Source: Pasteurellaceae bacterium 15-036681
GTDB taxonomy: Bacteria > Pseudomonadota > Gammaproteobacteria > Enterobacterales > Pasteurellaceae
Reading direction: 5' to 3'
Length of the DNA stretch: 55,870 bases
Assembly (NCBI GenBank): GCA_002002485.1
Contig: MQVI01000013.1
Span: 1 to 55,870, forward strand
This document shows positions 35,550 to 45,533 of this stretch, piece by piece. The notes under the pieces are model-generated. The model saw only the letters and a list, made by a program, of their open reading frames with translations, did no database searches and was not told where the DNA came from. The first letter of the stretch is position 1. Each line of letters begins with the position of its first letter. The translations under genes and the position numbers were made by a program.

Positions 35550-36263
35550 TCAGATCAGTGTAACTTTTTGCAAATTCATACCAATAGGCACGTTATCTTC
35601 GAAAAACATTTCTGCTTGATAGGCTAAAACTTGTACACCTTGTTGCTTGGCTTGTTCAAATAGCTCTGCGTATTTGAGATCAATCTGTTTTGCCACTTCA
35701 AAACGTTCAATACCTGTGTGTAAAATCGCAAAGAAAATCACCGCTTGTTGCCCTTGTTGAGCGATAGCGGTTAGCTCGCGTAAATGTTTTTGCCCGCGCT
35801 CTGTTTTTGCATCAGGGAACATACCAATCCCCTTTTCAGTCAGTAAGGTTGTAGACTTCACTTCCACAAAACAATCGGCTAATTCATCATTCTTTAATAA
35901 AAAATCAATACGGCTATGTTCTTCGCCATATTTCTGTTCTGGCAGAATTTGTGAATAGTTAGCAAGTTCAGTAATCCATTTATTCTGCAGGGCTTCTGCC
36001 ACCAGTTGATTAGCTCTTTGAGTATTCACACAAATAAAATGGCCAGCTTGCGTTTCAGTAAGCTCCCAAGTGTGCGCATATTTGCGTTTAGCATTATCGG
36101 ATGTGGAAAACCAGACGGTATCGCCTTCATTAGCACAACTGGTCATTGCGCCTGTATTCGGGCAGTGAATAGTAATCTGCTCGCCATTGGGCAGTTGAAT
36201 ATCCGCTAAAAAGCGTTTGTAACGGCGTAATAAAGTGCCGTGCGATAGTTTTGGGAATAGCAT
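35550..36263 (-). CDS. sfsA: SfsA family protein
   Basis: 237-residue protein. Family motifs are [51 protein letters not shown] (nuclease-like ExK) and [14 protein letters not shown]. SfsA was named for stimulating maltose fermentation in E. coli and has a nuclease-like fold; its true function is not settled. It begins one base after the stop of the glyoxalase-fold gene, so the two are coupled. A DNA uptake core (35542-35550) overlaps its 3' end. Confidence 0.95.
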   Translation of the reverse strand: MLFPKLSHGTLLRRYKRFLADIQLPNGEQITIHCPNTGAMTSCANEGDTVWFSTSDNAKRKYAHTWELTETQAGHFICVNTQRANQLVAEALQNKWITELANYSQILPEQKYGEEHSRIDFLLKNDELADCFVEVKSTTLLTEKGIGMFPDAKTERGQKHLRELTAIAQQGQQAVIFFAILHTGIERFEVAKQIDLKYAELFEQAKQQGVQVLAYQAEMFFEDNVPIGMNLQKVTLI

Positions 36264-36264
36264 C

Positions 36265-36660
36265 TTAAATCTCGTAAAACTCTAACGGTAAATCATCGGG
36301 ATCGCGGAAGAAGGTAAAACGCTTGCCAGTGACATCATCAATACGAATGCCCTCGTGAGCAAGGTTATGGCTTTCTAAAAAGGCAATGGCTTGCTCGATA
36401 TTTTCCACCTTAAAAGCAAGGTGGCGCAAACCACAGGTTTCCGGTGAGGTAAAACGTGCAGGTGTAACAGGAAAGCTAAATAATTCAATCTGCGAACCGT
36501 CAGCAAAGCGTAAATCAAGCTTATAGCTATCACGAGCTTCGCGGTAGGTTTCTTGAATAATTTCTGCACCTAGAATTTCGGTATAGAACTGTTTTGATTT
36601 GGCATAATCAGACACAATCAGTGCCACGTGGTGAAAGCCGAGGATGGGAGTTTTTGACAT
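36265..36660 (-). CDS. VOC/glyoxalase-fold protein, YaeR-like
   Basis: 131-residue vicinal-oxygen-chelate protein. [19 protein letters not shown] opens the first beta-alpha-beta module, [15 protein letters not shown] the second, and [13 protein letters not shown] ends it. Likely metal ligands are the His and Glu at these positions. E. coli YaeR is the closest named relative; its substrate is unknown. The start at 36660 ([14 protein letters not shown]) was chosen over a frame extending 68 codons into the mutY promoter region. It is coupled to sfsA. Confidence 0.88.
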   Translation of the reverse strand: MSKTPILGFHHVALIVSDYAKSKQFYTEILGAEIIQETYREARDSYKLDLRFADGSQIELFSFPVTPARFTSPETCGLRHLAFKVENIEQAIAFLESHNLAHEGIRIDDVTGKRFTFFRDPDDLPLEFYEI

Positions 36661-36758
36661 AAATATTTTCTCTTGAGCAAAGTTTTGCAAAATTACTGTT
36701 AAATCTAACCGCTTGCGGTAATATTCACTTTTTAAAACTGATTGTAAAAGAGTTTGGT

Positions 36759-37868
36759 GTGAAAACAAAATCACAATTTCCATTGGCACAAGCATCAATG
36801 AATGATCCATTCGCAAGTTCTGTATTGGAATGGTATCAGCAATATGGACGAAAACATCTGCCATGGCAACAAAATAAAACTTTATATGGTGTCTGGTTGT
36901 CTGAGGTGATGCTGCAACAGACTCAAGTGGTGACCGTCATTCCCTACTTCGAGCGGTTTGTCGAAAAGTTTCCTGCAGTAGTCGATTTGGCAAATGCAGA
37001 TATTGATGAAGTACTTCATCTTTGGACCGGATTGGGCTACTACGCACGTGCCCGTAATTTACATAAGGCCGCACAACAAATTAGAGATCAATTTAATGGT
37101 GAGTTCCCAACAGATTTTGATGATGTGCTTGCATTGAGTGGTGTAGGTCGAAGTACTGCAGGTGCGGTGTTATCTTCGGTTTTAGATGCACCTCATCCAA
37201 TTCTAGACGGCAATGTAAAGCGTGTGTTATCGCGTTACTTTGCGGTAGAAGGCTGGAGCGGTGAAAAGGCCGTTGAAAATAAATTGTGGGATCTGACCGC
37301 TTGTGTGACCCCAACGGAAAAAGTTGCTGACTTTAATCAAGCAATGATGGACTTGGGTGCGATGATTTGTACTCGCACTAAGCCCAAATGTTCACTTTGC
37401 CCTTTAGAAAAAGAGTGTAAAACCAATAAATTACAGGCGTGGGCAGAATTCCCAGCTAAAAAACCGAAAAAAATATTGCCAGAAAAAAGTAGCTACTTTT
37501 TAATTGTAAAACAAGATAGTAAAGTGTTACTTGAAAAGCGCGAGGCGAAAGGCATTTGGGGTGGACTATTTGCTTTTCCTCAATTTGAAAGTATGGATGA
37601 ACTCAAGCGGTCTATTTCTTTGCAAAATTTGCAAATATCGCAACAGTTAATCGCTTTTCGCCACACATTCAGCCATTTTCATTTAGATATTTATCCTATT
37701 TTAGTTGAGCTAACTGGCAATAACATAAATGAAGAGCAAGGAAATTATCTTTGCTCTGTATCTTCAACACAGGAATATTGGTATGATTTAACCAATCCTA
37801 GTGAGGTTGGGCTCCCAACCCCAATTAAACGTATTTTAGACGAATTAACCTATAACGAGAGGACATAG
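36759..37868 (+). CDS. mutY: A/G-specific adenine glycosylase MutY
   Basis: 369-residue base-excision enzyme that removes adenine mispaired with 8-oxoguanine. The catalytic Glu lies in [18 protein letters not shown], the helix-hairpin-helix in [12 protein letters not shown], the catalytic Asp in [10 protein letters not shown], and the 4Fe-4S cysteines in [17 protein letters not shown]. The C-terminal NUDIX-like domain reads 8-oxoG. A GTG at 36759 has a weak AAGAG upstream. An ATG at 36798 ([10 protein letters not shown]) matches the usual N-terminus better but lacks a ribosome site, so the start is uncertain. It heads mutY-yggX-mltC. Confidence 0.96.
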   Translation: MKTKSQFPLAQASMNDPFASSVLEWYQQYGRKHLPWQQNKTLYGVWLSEVMLQQTQVVTVIPYFERFVEKFPAVVDLANADIDEVLHLWTGLGYYARARNLHKAAQQIRDQFNGEFPTDFDDVLALSGVGRSTAGAVLSSVLDAPHPILDGNVKRVLSRYFAVEGWSGEKAVENKLWDLTACVTPTEKVADFNQAMMDLGAMICTRTKPKCSLCPLEKECKTNKLQAWAEFPAKKPKKILPEKSSYFLIVKQDSKVLLEKREAKGIWGGLFAFPQFESMDELKRSISLQNLQISQQLIAFRHTFSHFHLDIYPILVELTGNNINEEQGNYLCSVSSTQEYWYDLTNPSEVGLPTPIKRILDELTYNERT

Positions 37869-37870
37869 CA

Positions 37871-38146
37871 ATGGCACGTACCGTTTTTTGTGAATATTTA
37901 AAGCAGGAAGCTGAAGGTTTAGATTTTCAACTTTACCCCGGAGAAATTGGTAAACGTATTTTTGATTCAATCAGTAAACAAGCGTGGGCTGAATGGATTA
38001 AAAAGCAGACAATGCTTGTAAATGAGAAAAAATTAAGCATGATGAATCCAGAACATCGTCAATTACTTGAATCAGAAATGGTGAGCTTCTTGTTTGAAGG
38101 TAAAGAGGTGCAAATCGAAGGCTATGTGCCACCTTCAGCACAATAA
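37871..38146 (+). CDS. yggX: Probable Fe(II)-trafficking protein YggX
   Basis: 91-residue small protein. It begins [20 protein letters not shown], with the family cysteine at position 7, and continues with [19 protein letters not shown]. YggX protects iron-sulfur clusters from oxidative damage. It begins two bases after the mutY stop and precedes mltC by 14 bases, the same order as in E. coli, so the three form an operon. Confidence 0.96.
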   Translation: MARTVFCEYLKQEAEGLDFQLYPGEIGKRIFDSISKQAWAEWIKKQTMLVNEKKLSMMNPEHRQLLESEMVSFLFEGKEVQIEGYVPPSAQ

Positions 38147-38160
38147 CTTAGAGAATCAAA

Positions 38161-39249
38161 ATGAAAAAATTCATTAAATATTTGCCAGCTATGGCGTTAA
38201 TTCCTTTTTTAGTAGCTTGTGGTAGCAGCACAAAAAAAACATCAACTAAAAGTAGACCTGATTATACAAAAGATACCAATGCGTTAGATATTCTAACAGG
38301 TCAATTTTCACGTAATATCGATCAGATTTGGGGCGTTAATGAGTTAGTACAAGCAAGTCATAAAGACTATGTAAAATATACCGACCAATTTTATACACGT
38401 AGCCAAATTCATTTTGAGAGCGGTCAGATCACCATTGAGACTTTGGGCGACCAAAACCGTTTACGTAACTCCATTATTCATACGCTATTGATGGGATCTG
38501 ATGCATCTGGTATTGACCTATTTGCATCAGGTGATGTACCAATTAGTAGTAACCCTTTCTTGGCAGGGCAGGTTGTCGATCATTTTGGTCGCTCGATTAT
38601 GAATATCGCAACCGCTAATGATTTTGCAACTTATTTGCTCCAAAATAAAGCTAAAACACGTAAATTATCAAATGGACGCACGGTAACCTATGTGGAAATC
38701 CCAATGGTTGCAGGACATATTGAAGTTCGTGCTCGCCGTTATTTACCAATTATTCGCCAAGCAGCTAAACGCTATGGGCTTGAGCCTAGCTTTATCTTAG
38801 CTATTATGGAAGTGGAATCTGCATTTAACCCATATGCGGTAAGTTATGCAAATGCGATTGGTTTGATGCAAGTGGTACCACGTACCGCAGGGCGTGATAT
38901 TTTTGCGCGTAAGGGGATGAGTGGCCAGCCAAGTCGTGAATATTTATATAACCCAGCAAATAATGTTGATGCTGGAGCTTTATACTTTACTATTCTGCGT
39001 GATGAATATCTTGATGGTATTACCAACCCGACCTCAAAACGTTATGCGATGATTTCAGCTTATAATAGCGGAGCAGGTGCTGTATTAAGAGTGTTCGATC
39101 AGGATAAATGGGAAGCAATCGATCGTATTAACAACTTAAGCCCTGATGCAGTTTATCGAATTTTAACCACTGCACACCCATCTTCACAGGCAAGAAATTA
39201 CCTACTTAAGGTAACTAAAGCACAGCAGAAATACAGAAATGTTAGATAA
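38161..39249 (+). CDS. mltC: Membrane-bound lytic murein transglycosylase C
   Basis: 362-residue outer-membrane lipoprotein that cleaves peptidoglycan between MurNAc and GlcNAc with 1,6-anhydro product formation. The lipobox is LVAC (Cys20). The C-terminal SLT domain has the catalytic Glu in [20 protein letters not shown], then [11 protein letters not shown] and [13 protein letters not shown]. The length matches E. coli MltC. It is the last gene of the mutY operon. Confidence 0.96.
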   Translation: MKKFIKYLPAMALIPFLVACGSSTKKTSTKSRPDYTKDTNALDILTGQFSRNIDQIWGVNELVQASHKDYVKYTDQFYTRSQIHFESGQITIETLGDQNRLRNSIIHTLLMGSDASGIDLFASGDVPISSNPFLAGQVVDHFGRSIMNIATANDFATYLLQNKAKTRKLSNGRTVTYVEIPMVAGHIEVRARRYLPIIRQAAKRYGLEPSFILAIMEVESAFNPYAVSYANAIGLMQVVPRTAGRDIFARKGMSGQPSREYLYNPANNVDAGALYFTILRDEYLDGITNPTSKRYAMISAYNSGAGAVLRVFDQDKWEAIDRINNLSPDAVYRILTTAHPSSQARNYLLKVTKAQQKYRNVR

Positions 39250-39374
39250 TACGTTGTTTTTTAACACAATTTGAATAAAAAGCGATCCATTAAACGCATT
39301 TTATTAATTTTTTGAAAAAAACGTTTGACGAAGGGGAATAAAATCAGCATAATGCACTCCGCAAACGACGAGAT

Positions 39375-39450
39375 GCCTCGATAGCTCAGTCGGTAGAGCA
39401 GGGGATTGAAAATCCCCGTGTCGGTGGTTCGATTCCGCCTCGAGGCACCA
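39375..39450 (+). tRNA. pheT: tRNA-Phe (GAA)
   Basis: 76 nt with encoded CCA. Acceptor GCCTCGA pairs with TCGAGGC. The anticodon stem GGGGA/TCCCC encloses TTGAAAA, giving the anticodon GAA. The T loop TTCGATT is standard. It lies 19 bases before tRNA-Asn, so both are in one transcript. Confidence 0.97.
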
Positions 39451-39469
39451 CTTTCTTGCAAAGTGCTTT

Positions 39470-39545
39470 TCCTCCTTAGTTCAGTCGGTAGAACGGTGGA
39501 CTGTTAATCCATATGTCGCAGGTTCGAGTCCCGCAGGAGGAGCCA
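39470..39545 (+). tRNA. asnT: tRNA-Asn (GTT)
   Basis: 76 nt with encoded CCA. Acceptor TCCTCCT pairs with AGGAGGA. The anticodon loop CTGTTAA gives GTT. The T arm has TTCGAGT. Confidence 0.97.
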
Positions 39546-39552
39546 TATTAAG

Positions 39553-39590
39553 AAGCCCTGATGAGAAATCATCGGGGCTTTGTCTTTTTT
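39553..39590 (+). terminator. Terminator of the tRNA pair
   Basis: A 12-bp stem with one G-T pair (39553-39564 with 39569-39580) on a GAAA loop, then TGTCTTTTTT. Confidence 0.9.
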
Positions 39591-39664
39591 ACCTTTCTCA
39601 AAAAGTTCCCTAAAAATTAACTATTTTCTAATTTTGTGATCTCGCTCCAATTTCTATAAAAAAG

Positions 39665-39694
39665 TTGAAATAGTTCTTCACTTTATTATGTAAT
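39665..39694 (+). promoter_or_regulatory. Candidate sigma-70 promoter
   Basis: TTGAAA (39665-39670) and TGTAAT (39689-39694) are 18 bases apart, each one base off consensus. Expected transcript start is near 39700. It points to a non-coding region that ends in a terminator. Confidence 0.45.
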
Positions 39695-39699
39695 AAAGA

Positions 39700-39790
39700 G
39701 TATTATTGCGTCTGGAAAATAATAATAATAACTCCTCGAATATCGTCAAATTTTGCGACATTATTCATTCATTGTAATGTCGCATTTTTT
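39700..39790 (+). ncRNA. Candidate small RNA
   Basis: From the predicted start, GAGTATTATT can fold with AATAATAACTC. An unpaired CTCGAATATCGTCAAATT stretch follows, then a terminator hairpin (TGCGACATTA / TAATGTCGCA, 39754-39784) with TTTTTT. No gene on this strand needs this terminator, since the tRNA transcript already ends at 39590. The layout fits an Hfq-dependent sRNA of about 90 nt. It rests on sequence shape alone. Confidence 0.4.
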
Positions 39791-39813
39791 ATCTGGACGG
39801 TATATCCACTCAT

Positions 39814-39839
39814 AAAAAAAATCCGCATAAATGCGGATT
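39814..39839 (-). terminator. xylB terminator
   Basis: AATCCGCAT (39820-39828) pairs with ATGCGGATT (39831-39839); the minus strand then runs into seven or more T. It ends the xylA-xylB transcript. Confidence 0.9.
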
Positions 39840-39862
39840 CTTCATAGTGATTAGCTGATTGC

Positions 39863-41308
39863 TTATAAGCCTTTTAATCTCTGGTATAGCTCAGCAAAAC
39901 GCTCTCTTTTCTCTTGGTAATAAGCGTATTTATTTGGATTAGTTTCATAAACCCCTTCTAAATTAAGCTCTGGGCAGAAAACGGAAATATCTTCATTTGG
40001 ATTTAATGCAATTTGCGCTAATTTAGCTGCACCTAATGCGGGTCCAACATCGCCACCTGTGCGGTATTCTAATGTTTTTCCTGTAATATCTGCGAGTAAT
40101 TGTCGCCAATATGGACTTTTTGCCCCACCACCAATCAATGCAATACTCTCTGCTGTTGTACCTGTTTCGTGTAGAACATCAATACCTTGTGCAAGAGCAA
40201 AACTCACGCCTTCTACCGCTGCCTGAGCGAGCGTTACTGGATTATCATTATGATTCATTCCCCAGAATACACCTTTGGCAAGTGGGTTATTGTGAGGTGT
40301 TCTTTCGCCTGATAAATAAGGCAAGAAGATCACATCAGATAGTTGTTGGTTTTGTTCAATTTGCTGGAATAATGTCGCGACATCTTTAAATCCAGTGGTT
40401 TTTTGCGCCCAATCCACCGCAGAAGCAGCACTTAGAATTACAGACATCAAATGCCAGCGTTCTGGTAATGCGTGGCAAAAACTGTGTACCGCTTTTTGAG
40501 GATTTGCTCTGAATTGATCTGTTACCACAAAATAAACGCCTGACGTTCCAAGCGATAACATCGCCTGTCCAGGTTTATATAACCCAATACCAATCGCACC
40601 AGCTGCGTTGTCGCCACCGCCCGCTACGACAGGCACACAAGGCATTTTCCAGCGTTCTGCTAATGAGTTAAGCAACGTCCCTGTAATTTGATTCCCTTCA
40701 AATAACTCCGGCATATTACTTCGATCTAAACCACAAGCATCGAGTAAGTCTGCATTCCAATCTCGTTTTTCAACATCAAGCCACATTGTGCCTGATGCAT
40801 CTGACATATCTGAGGCATATTCGCCCGTCATTAATAGGCGAAGGTAATCTTTAGGCAATAACACCTTGGAAACTTGCGAAAAAGTTTCTGGCTGGTGATT
40901 AGCTACCCATTTCAATTTCGGGGCGGTAAAGCCTGGCATCATCAAATTGCCAGTAATATCACGTGATGTTGGAACTCGTTTTTCCAATTCTGTGCATTCC
41001 GCATAGCTTCTGCCATCGTTCCATAAAATCGCAGGACAGAGTACTTTGTCTGATTTATCTAATAACGTCGCTCCGTGCATTTGACCGGTTAAGCCAATCG
41101 CTTGTACTTTGGATAAATCGTGTTGATGAGATAATTGCAACATTGCTTGATCTGTCGCATTCCACCAATCCTGCGGATTTTGTTCCGACCAAAGTGGTTT
41201 AGGACGAGAAATAGGTAATGGCTGTGATACGGTGGCTAAGCTTTGTTGTTTATCATTCAGTAACACAACTTTTACACCAGATGTACCAAGATCAATTCCA
41301 ATATACAT
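39863..41308 (-). CDS. xylB: Xylulokinase
   Basis: 481-residue FGGY kinase that phosphorylates D-xylulose to xylulose-5-phosphate for the pentose phosphate pathway. The N-terminal phosphate loop is MYIGIDLGTSGVKVVLL. The FGGY signatures include GLTGQMHGATLLD, VVAGGGDNAAGAIG and IALIGGGAKSPYWRQLLADI. The length is that of E. coli XylB (484). It lies behind xylA, with a strong hairpin in the 66-base gap that probably lowers its expression relative to xylA. Confidence 0.97.
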   Translation of the reverse strand: MYIGIDLGTSGVKVVLLNDKQQSLATVSQPLPISRPKPLWSEQNPQDWWNATDQAMLQLSHQHDLSKVQAIGLTGQMHGATLLDKSDKVLCPAILWNDGRSYAECTELEKRVPTSRDITGNLMMPGFTAPKLKWVANHQPETFSQVSKVLLPKDYLRLLMTGEYASDMSDASGTMWLDVEKRDWNADLLDACGLDRSNMPELFEGNQITGTLLNSLAERWKMPCVPVVAGGGDNAAGAIGIGLYKPGQAMLSLGTSGVYFVVTDQFRANPQKAVHSFCHALPERWHLMSVILSAASAVDWAQKTTGFKDVATLFQQIEQNQQLSDVIFLPYLSGERTPHNNPLAKGVFWGMNHNDNPVTLAQAAVEGVSFALAQGIDVLHETGTTAESIALIGGGAKSPYWRQLLADITGKTLEYRTGGDVGPALGAAKLAQIALNPNEDISVFCPELNLEGVYETNPNKYAYYQEKRERFAELYQRLKGL

Positions 41309-41321
41309 AACGTATTCTCCA

Positions 41322-41370
41322 TAAAAAGCGGTCAGATTTTGTAAAGATTTTGCAAAATCTGACCGCTTGT
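41322..41370 (-). terminator. Internal terminator between xylA and xylB, built from paired uptake sequences
   Basis: A perfect 16-bp stem (41326-41341 with 41353-41368) with an 11-base loop; on the minus strand it is followed by TTTTTAT. One arm holds the uptake core ACCGCTTGT (41362-41370). It should cause partial termination after xylA. Confidence 0.75.
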
Positions 41371-41374
41371 ATGA

Positions 41375-42694
41375 TTAGCGATAAATATAGCTGTTTACTA
41401 AATTTTCTAGATATTCTTGCTGACCAGAAACTGGTTGTGGATTGAGCTCAGCACTTTGTACTAAACCAGCAAGGCTTTCTAATGATGCTTTGCCCGTTAA
41501 AATTTGCTGACCTAAATCGCCATTCCAACCTGCATAACGTTTATCTACAATAGATTGTAATGCTTTATCTTCAATCATTTTCACAGCGCGTTTGAGTGAT
41601 AATGCTAACACATCAATCGCACCAATATGAGCGTGGAATAGGTCATAGGGATCTGTACTTTGGCGACGGATCTTCGCATCAAAGTTGAAACCACCTGTTG
41701 TGAAACCACCATTTTTCAAGATTTCATACATCACTAAGGTATTTTCTTCTACGCTATTTGGGAATTGGTCTGTATCCCAGCCTAATTGTGGGTCACCACG
41801 GTTTGCATCGATTGAGCCAAAGATGCCTAATGCGTTTGCTGTTGCAATTTCGTGTTGGAATGTATGACCCGCTAAAGTTGCGTGGTTTGCCTCGATATTC
41901 ATTTTGATTTCATTTTCTAAGCCAAATTGTTTTAAGAAACCATATACCGTTGCAACATCATAATCATATTGGTGTTTAGTTGGCTCTTGTGGTTTTGGTT
42001 CGATTAATAGAGTACCTTTGAAGCCGATTTTATGTTTGTGTTCCACAACCATTTGCATAAAGCGACCAATTTGTTCACGTTCACGTTTTAAGTCGGTATT
42101 TAATAGCGTTTCATAACCTTCACGACCGCCCCATAATACATAGTTTTCACCACCTAAACGTTTAGTTGCATTCATCGCCGTAAACACTTGTGCAGCTGCC
42201 CAAGCAAATACTTCAGGATTTGGATTAGTTGAAGCACCTGACATATAACGTGGGTTAGTAAAGCAGTTCGCCGTACCCCAAAGTAGTTTAACGCCTGATT
42301 CAGCTTGTTTTTTCTCTAAAATATCCACAATTGTGTTGAAGTTGTGGAGATATTCTTTGAATGAGTTGCCTTCTGGTGCGATATCTACATCGTGGAAGCA
42401 GTAGTAAGGAACGCCTAATTTTGTGAGGAATTCAAATGCGATATCTGCTTTCTGTTTTGCCCCTGCTAATGGGTCACCATTTTTTTGCCAATTACGATCG
42501 AGAGAGCCTACACCAAACATATCGTTACCATTCCAGCAGAATGTATGCCAATAGCAAACCGCTAAACGTAAATGCTCCGCCATCGTTTTGCCAAGAATCA
42601 CTTCATTTGGATTGTAGTGTTTAAACGCAAACGGATTTGTGCTGTTTGCACCTTCATATTGCACTTTTTCAATTTTGTCGAAGTAGTTCGCCAT
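41375..42694 (-). CDS. xylA: Xylose isomerase
   Basis: 439-residue TIM-barrel enzyme that isomerises D-xylose to D-xylulose. Family features are [28 protein letters not shown] (catalytic His/Asp), [32 protein letters not shown] (metal Glu and Lys), [17 protein letters not shown] and [20 protein letters not shown]. The length matches the class-II isomerases of enterobacteria. It is divergent from xylF; the 255-base gap holds the CRP/XylR control region. Confidence 0.98.
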   Translation of the reverse strand: MANYFDKIEKVQYEGANSTNPFAFKHYNPNEVILGKTMAEHLRLAVCYWHTFCWNGNDMFGVGSLDRNWQKNGDPLAGAKQKADIAFEFLTKLGVPYYCFHDVDIAPEGNSFKEYLHNFNTIVDILEKKQAESGVKLLWGTANCFTNPRYMSGASTNPNPEVFAWAAAQVFTAMNATKRLGGENYVLWGGREGYETLLNTDLKREREQIGRFMQMVVEHKHKIGFKGTLLIEPKPQEPTKHQYDYDVATVYGFLKQFGLENEIKMNIEANHATLAGHTFQHEIATANALGIFGSIDANRGDPQLGWDTDQFPNSVEENTLVMYEILKNGGFTTGGFNFDAKIRRQSTDPYDLFHAHIGAIDVLALSLKRAVKMIEDKALQSIVDKRYAGWNGDLGQQILTGKASLESLAGLVQSAELNPQPVSGQQEYLENLVNSYIYR

Positions 42695-42800
42695 AATGTT
42701 TCTCCTAAAAATTAAGACTGGAAATTAAGTTCGTGGCTATGTTCGTCAAAATTGGGGATCTCTTCAATTATGTTATTTTGTTTAAAGATTAAGATAATTG

Positions 42801-42839
42801 TTTATTGTGGGTTAGTTCACAAAAAAGAAAAAACGTAAT
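42801..42839. promoter_or_regulatory. CRP site plus XylR-like operator between xylA and xylF
   Basis: TGTGG-GTTAGT-TCACA (42806-42821) is one base off the CRP consensus. It runs into AAAAAAGAAAAAACGTAAT. Almost the same 38 bases recur upstream of xylE (46805-46842). Two copies at two xylose promoters identify the A/G-rich half as the likely XylR operator. Confidence 0.7.
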
Positions 42840-42949
42840 AGCGTTGGAAAATCTGATAATTGAATTTGCCTAAATGAATCAGCAAACTGCTCCACGGAGT
42901 AAGGCTGTTAGTTGCTCTGAACACATTTATTTAACCATAGGAGTATTTT

Positions 42950-43948
42950 ATGAAACTCAAAACCGCATTACTTTCGATTGCAGCTGCATTAATGGTATTT
43001 GGTAATAGTGTAAGTGCAAAAGATCTTAAAATTGGTATGTCTATTGATGATTTACGTTTAGAGAGATGGCAAAAAGATAGGGATATTTTTGTGAAAAAAG
43101 CAGAGCAGCTAGGAGCAAAAGTGTTTGTTCAATCTGCAAATGGTGATGCAACCGCACAGATCTCTCAGATTGAGAATATGTTAAATAAGGATATTGATGT
43201 GTTGGTGATCATTCCTTTCAATGGGGATGTATTAACTAATGTAATTGCAGAAGCAAAAAAAGAGGGAGTCAAAGTTCTAGCCTATGACCGTTTAATTAAC
43301 AACGCGGATATTGATTTCTATGTTTCATTTGATAACGAGAAAGTAGGTGAGTTGCAAGCTCAAAGTATTGTAGAGAAAAAACCAGAAGGTAATTATTTCT
43401 TAATGGGTGGTTCGCCTGTAGACAATAACGCTAAATTATTCCGTCAGGGGCAAATGAAAGTATTGCAGCCTTTAATTGATAGTGGAAAAATTAAAGTGGT
43501 TGGCGATCAATGGGTGGACTCTTGGTTAGCTGAAAAAGCATTACAAATTATGGAAAATGCATTAACAGCAAATAAAAATAATATTGATGCTGTAGTTGCT
43601 TCTAATGATGCAACCGCAGGTGGTGCAATTCAGGCTTTAAGTGCACAAGGATTATCAGGGAAAGTAGCGATTTCTGGACAAGATGCTGATTTAGCAGCAA
43701 TCAAAAGAATTGTTGAAGGTACACAAACAATGACAGTGTACAAACCGATTACTACTTTAGCTGATAAAGCTGCTGATATTGCTGTTGCGCTAGGCAATGA
43801 AAAAGGATTGGAGTCAAACGCAAAATTAAATAATGGATTAAAAGAAGTTGAGTCCTATCTATTAGATCCAATTATTGTCACTAAAGACAATATTGATGAA
43901 ACAATTATCAAAGATGGTTTCCATAGCAAAGACGCTGTGTACAAATAA
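42950..43948 (+). CDS. xylF: D-Xylose ABC transporter substrate-binding protein XylF
   Basis: 332-residue periplasmic binding protein. The signal peptide ends near VSA (KLKTALLSIAAALMVFGNSV). The mature part starts KDLKIGMSIDDLRLERWQKD, the XylF hallmark, and includes LAYDRLINNADIDFYVSFD-like and VASNDATAGGAIQAL. It delivers xylose to XylGH. AGGAGTATTTT precedes the ATG. First gene of xylFGH. Confidence 0.97.
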   Translation: MKLKTALLSIAAALMVFGNSVSAKDLKIGMSIDDLRLERWQKDRDIFVKKAEQLGAKVFVQSANGDATAQISQIENMLNKDIDVLVIIPFNGDVLTNVIAEAKKEGVKVLAYDRLINNADIDFYVSFDNEKVGELQAQSIVEKKPEGNYFLMGGSPVDNNAKLFRQGQMKVLQPLIDSGKIKVVGDQWVDSWLAEKALQIMENALTANKNNIDAVVASNDATAGGAIQALSAQGLSGKVAISGQDADLAAIKRIVEGTQTMTVYKPITTLADKAADIAVALGNEKGLESNAKLNNGLKEVESYLLDPIIVTKDNIDETIIKDGFHSKDAVYK

Positions 43949-44015
43949 TTCACTTTAACCTGAGTACGGTAATAATTTGAACAATTATTACCGTATTTTT
44001 AAAGGAGTAATGAAG

Positions 44016-45530
44016 ATGGCGAAACTATTAGAAATGAAAAATATCACTAAAAAGTTTGGTGATGTCGTCGCTTTGAATAACATATCTATTGATCTGGAAA
44101 TGGGAGAAGTCCTGTCATTATGTGGTGAAAATGGATCTGGTAAATCGACTTTGATGAAAGTTTTGTGCGGAATATATCCACATGGAGATTATGAGGGAGA
44201 AATTTATTTTTCTGGGGAGAAATTGACCTCAAAAAATATTAAAGATACAGAAGAAAAAGGTATTTCAATCATTCATCAAGAGCTGACGTTAGTAAAAAAT
44301 ATGTCTGTCTTAGAGAATATGTTTTTAGGAAATGAGATTACAAATAAAGGTGTTACCAATGATAATGAAATGTACCTTCGTTGTAAGACGTTGTTATCAC
44401 AAGTGCAATTAGATGTTGACCCAAATACAAAGGTGGGTGAGTTAGGTTTGGGGCAGCAACAATTAGTTGAAATTGCTAAGGCATTAAATAAGCAAGTTCG
44501 ACTTTTAATTTTGGATGAACCAACAGCATCATTAACTGAAAAAGAAACTGCCATTCTTTTAAATTTAATTAAAGATTTACAGGCACACAATATTGCTTGC
44601 ATTTATATCTCGCATAAATTGAATGAGGTCAAGGCGATTTCAGATTGTATTTGTGTGATACGCGATGGGGAACATATTGGTACACGTGCTGCAGAGGGCA
44701 TGAGTGAAGATGACATTATTACTATGATGGTAGGCAGAGAAATTACGTCTCTTTACCCTCATGAGCCTCATGAAATTGGTGATGAGGTATTTAGAGTAGA
44801 AAATATAACTGCTTGGCATCCAACAAATACTCATATCAAGCGGGTAGATAATGCCAGTTTTTCACTTAAAAAAGGCGAGATTCTAGGAGTGGCTGGTTTA
44901 GTAGGTTCTGGACGAACCGAAATGGCACAATGTATTTTTGGATCTTATCAAGGTAAATATCAGGGTGATATTTTCATTAATAATCAAAATATTCAAATTA
45001 AAAATTGTGCTCAAGCAATTAATCATCGGATTGTGATGGTGCCTGAAGATCGAAAAAAACATGGCATTATTCCAATTATGGGCGTTGGTAAGAATATTAC
45101 TTTGTCGTCGCTCTCTCAATTTTGTTTTGCTAAGAAGGTTATCAATGAGCCTTTGGAAGAGACAATCATTAATCAATCTATTGCTAAATTAAAAGTAAAA
45201 ACATCTTCTCCTGAACTAGCCATTGGTCGTCTAAGTGGAGGAAACCAGCAAAAAGCCATTTTAGCTAAATCTCTATTATTAAATCCTCAAATATTAATTT
45301 TAGATGAGCCAACAAGGGGGATTGATGTTGGTGCTAAATATGAAATCTATAAATTAATTAATCAGTTAGCTCAAGAAGGGATGTCTGTGATTGTGATTTC
45401 CTCGGAATTACCAGAAGTATTGGGAATTAGCGATCGAGTATTAGTAATGCATCAAGGTAAGATCAAAGCTGATTTAGTGAATAACAGTTTAACTCAAGAA
45501 CAAGTGATGGAGGCTGCACTTAAGGAGTAA
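44016..45530 (+). CDS. xylG: D-Xylose ABC transporter ATP-binding protein XylG
   Basis: 504-residue tandem ABC ATPase. Domain 1 has Walker [17 protein letters not shown], signature [15 protein letters not shown] and Walker [12 protein letters not shown]. Domain 2 has a divergent P-loop region [12 protein letters not shown], signature [16 protein letters not shown] and [15 protein letters not shown]. This asymmetry is usual for sugar importers of this class. The start at 44016 is set by AAGGAG eight bases upstream. xylH follows three bases after its stop. Confidence 0.96.
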   Translation: MAKLLEMKNITKKFGDVVALNNISIDLEMGEVLSLCGENGSGKSTLMKVLCGIYPHGDYEGEIYFSGEKLTSKNIKDTEEKGISIIHQELTLVKNMSVLENMFLGNEITNKGVTNDNEMYLRCKTLLSQVQLDVDPNTKVGELGLGQQQLVEIAKALNKQVRLLILDEPTASLTEKETAILLNLIKDLQAHNIACIYISHKLNEVKAISDCICVIRDGEHIGTRAAEGMSEDDIITMMVGREITSLYPHEPHEIGDEVFRVENITAWHPTNTHIKRVDNASFSLKKGEILGVAGLVGSGRTEMAQCIFGSYQGKYQGDIFINNQNIQIKNCAQAINHRIVMVPEDRKKHGIIPIMGVGKNITLSSLSQFCFAKKVINEPLEETIINQSIAKLKVKTSSPELAIGRLSGGNQQKAILAKSLLLNPQILILDEPTRGIDVGAKYEIYKLINQLAQEGMSVIVISSELPEVLGISDRVLVMHQGKIKADLVNNSLTQEQVMEAALKE

Positions 45531-45533
45531 TCT

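Noticed and set aside
39261..39461. Open frame on the minus strand across tRNA-Phe (ASRRNRTTDTGIFNP)
   Set aside because: This is the well-known spurious translation of a tRNA gene on the opposite strand.
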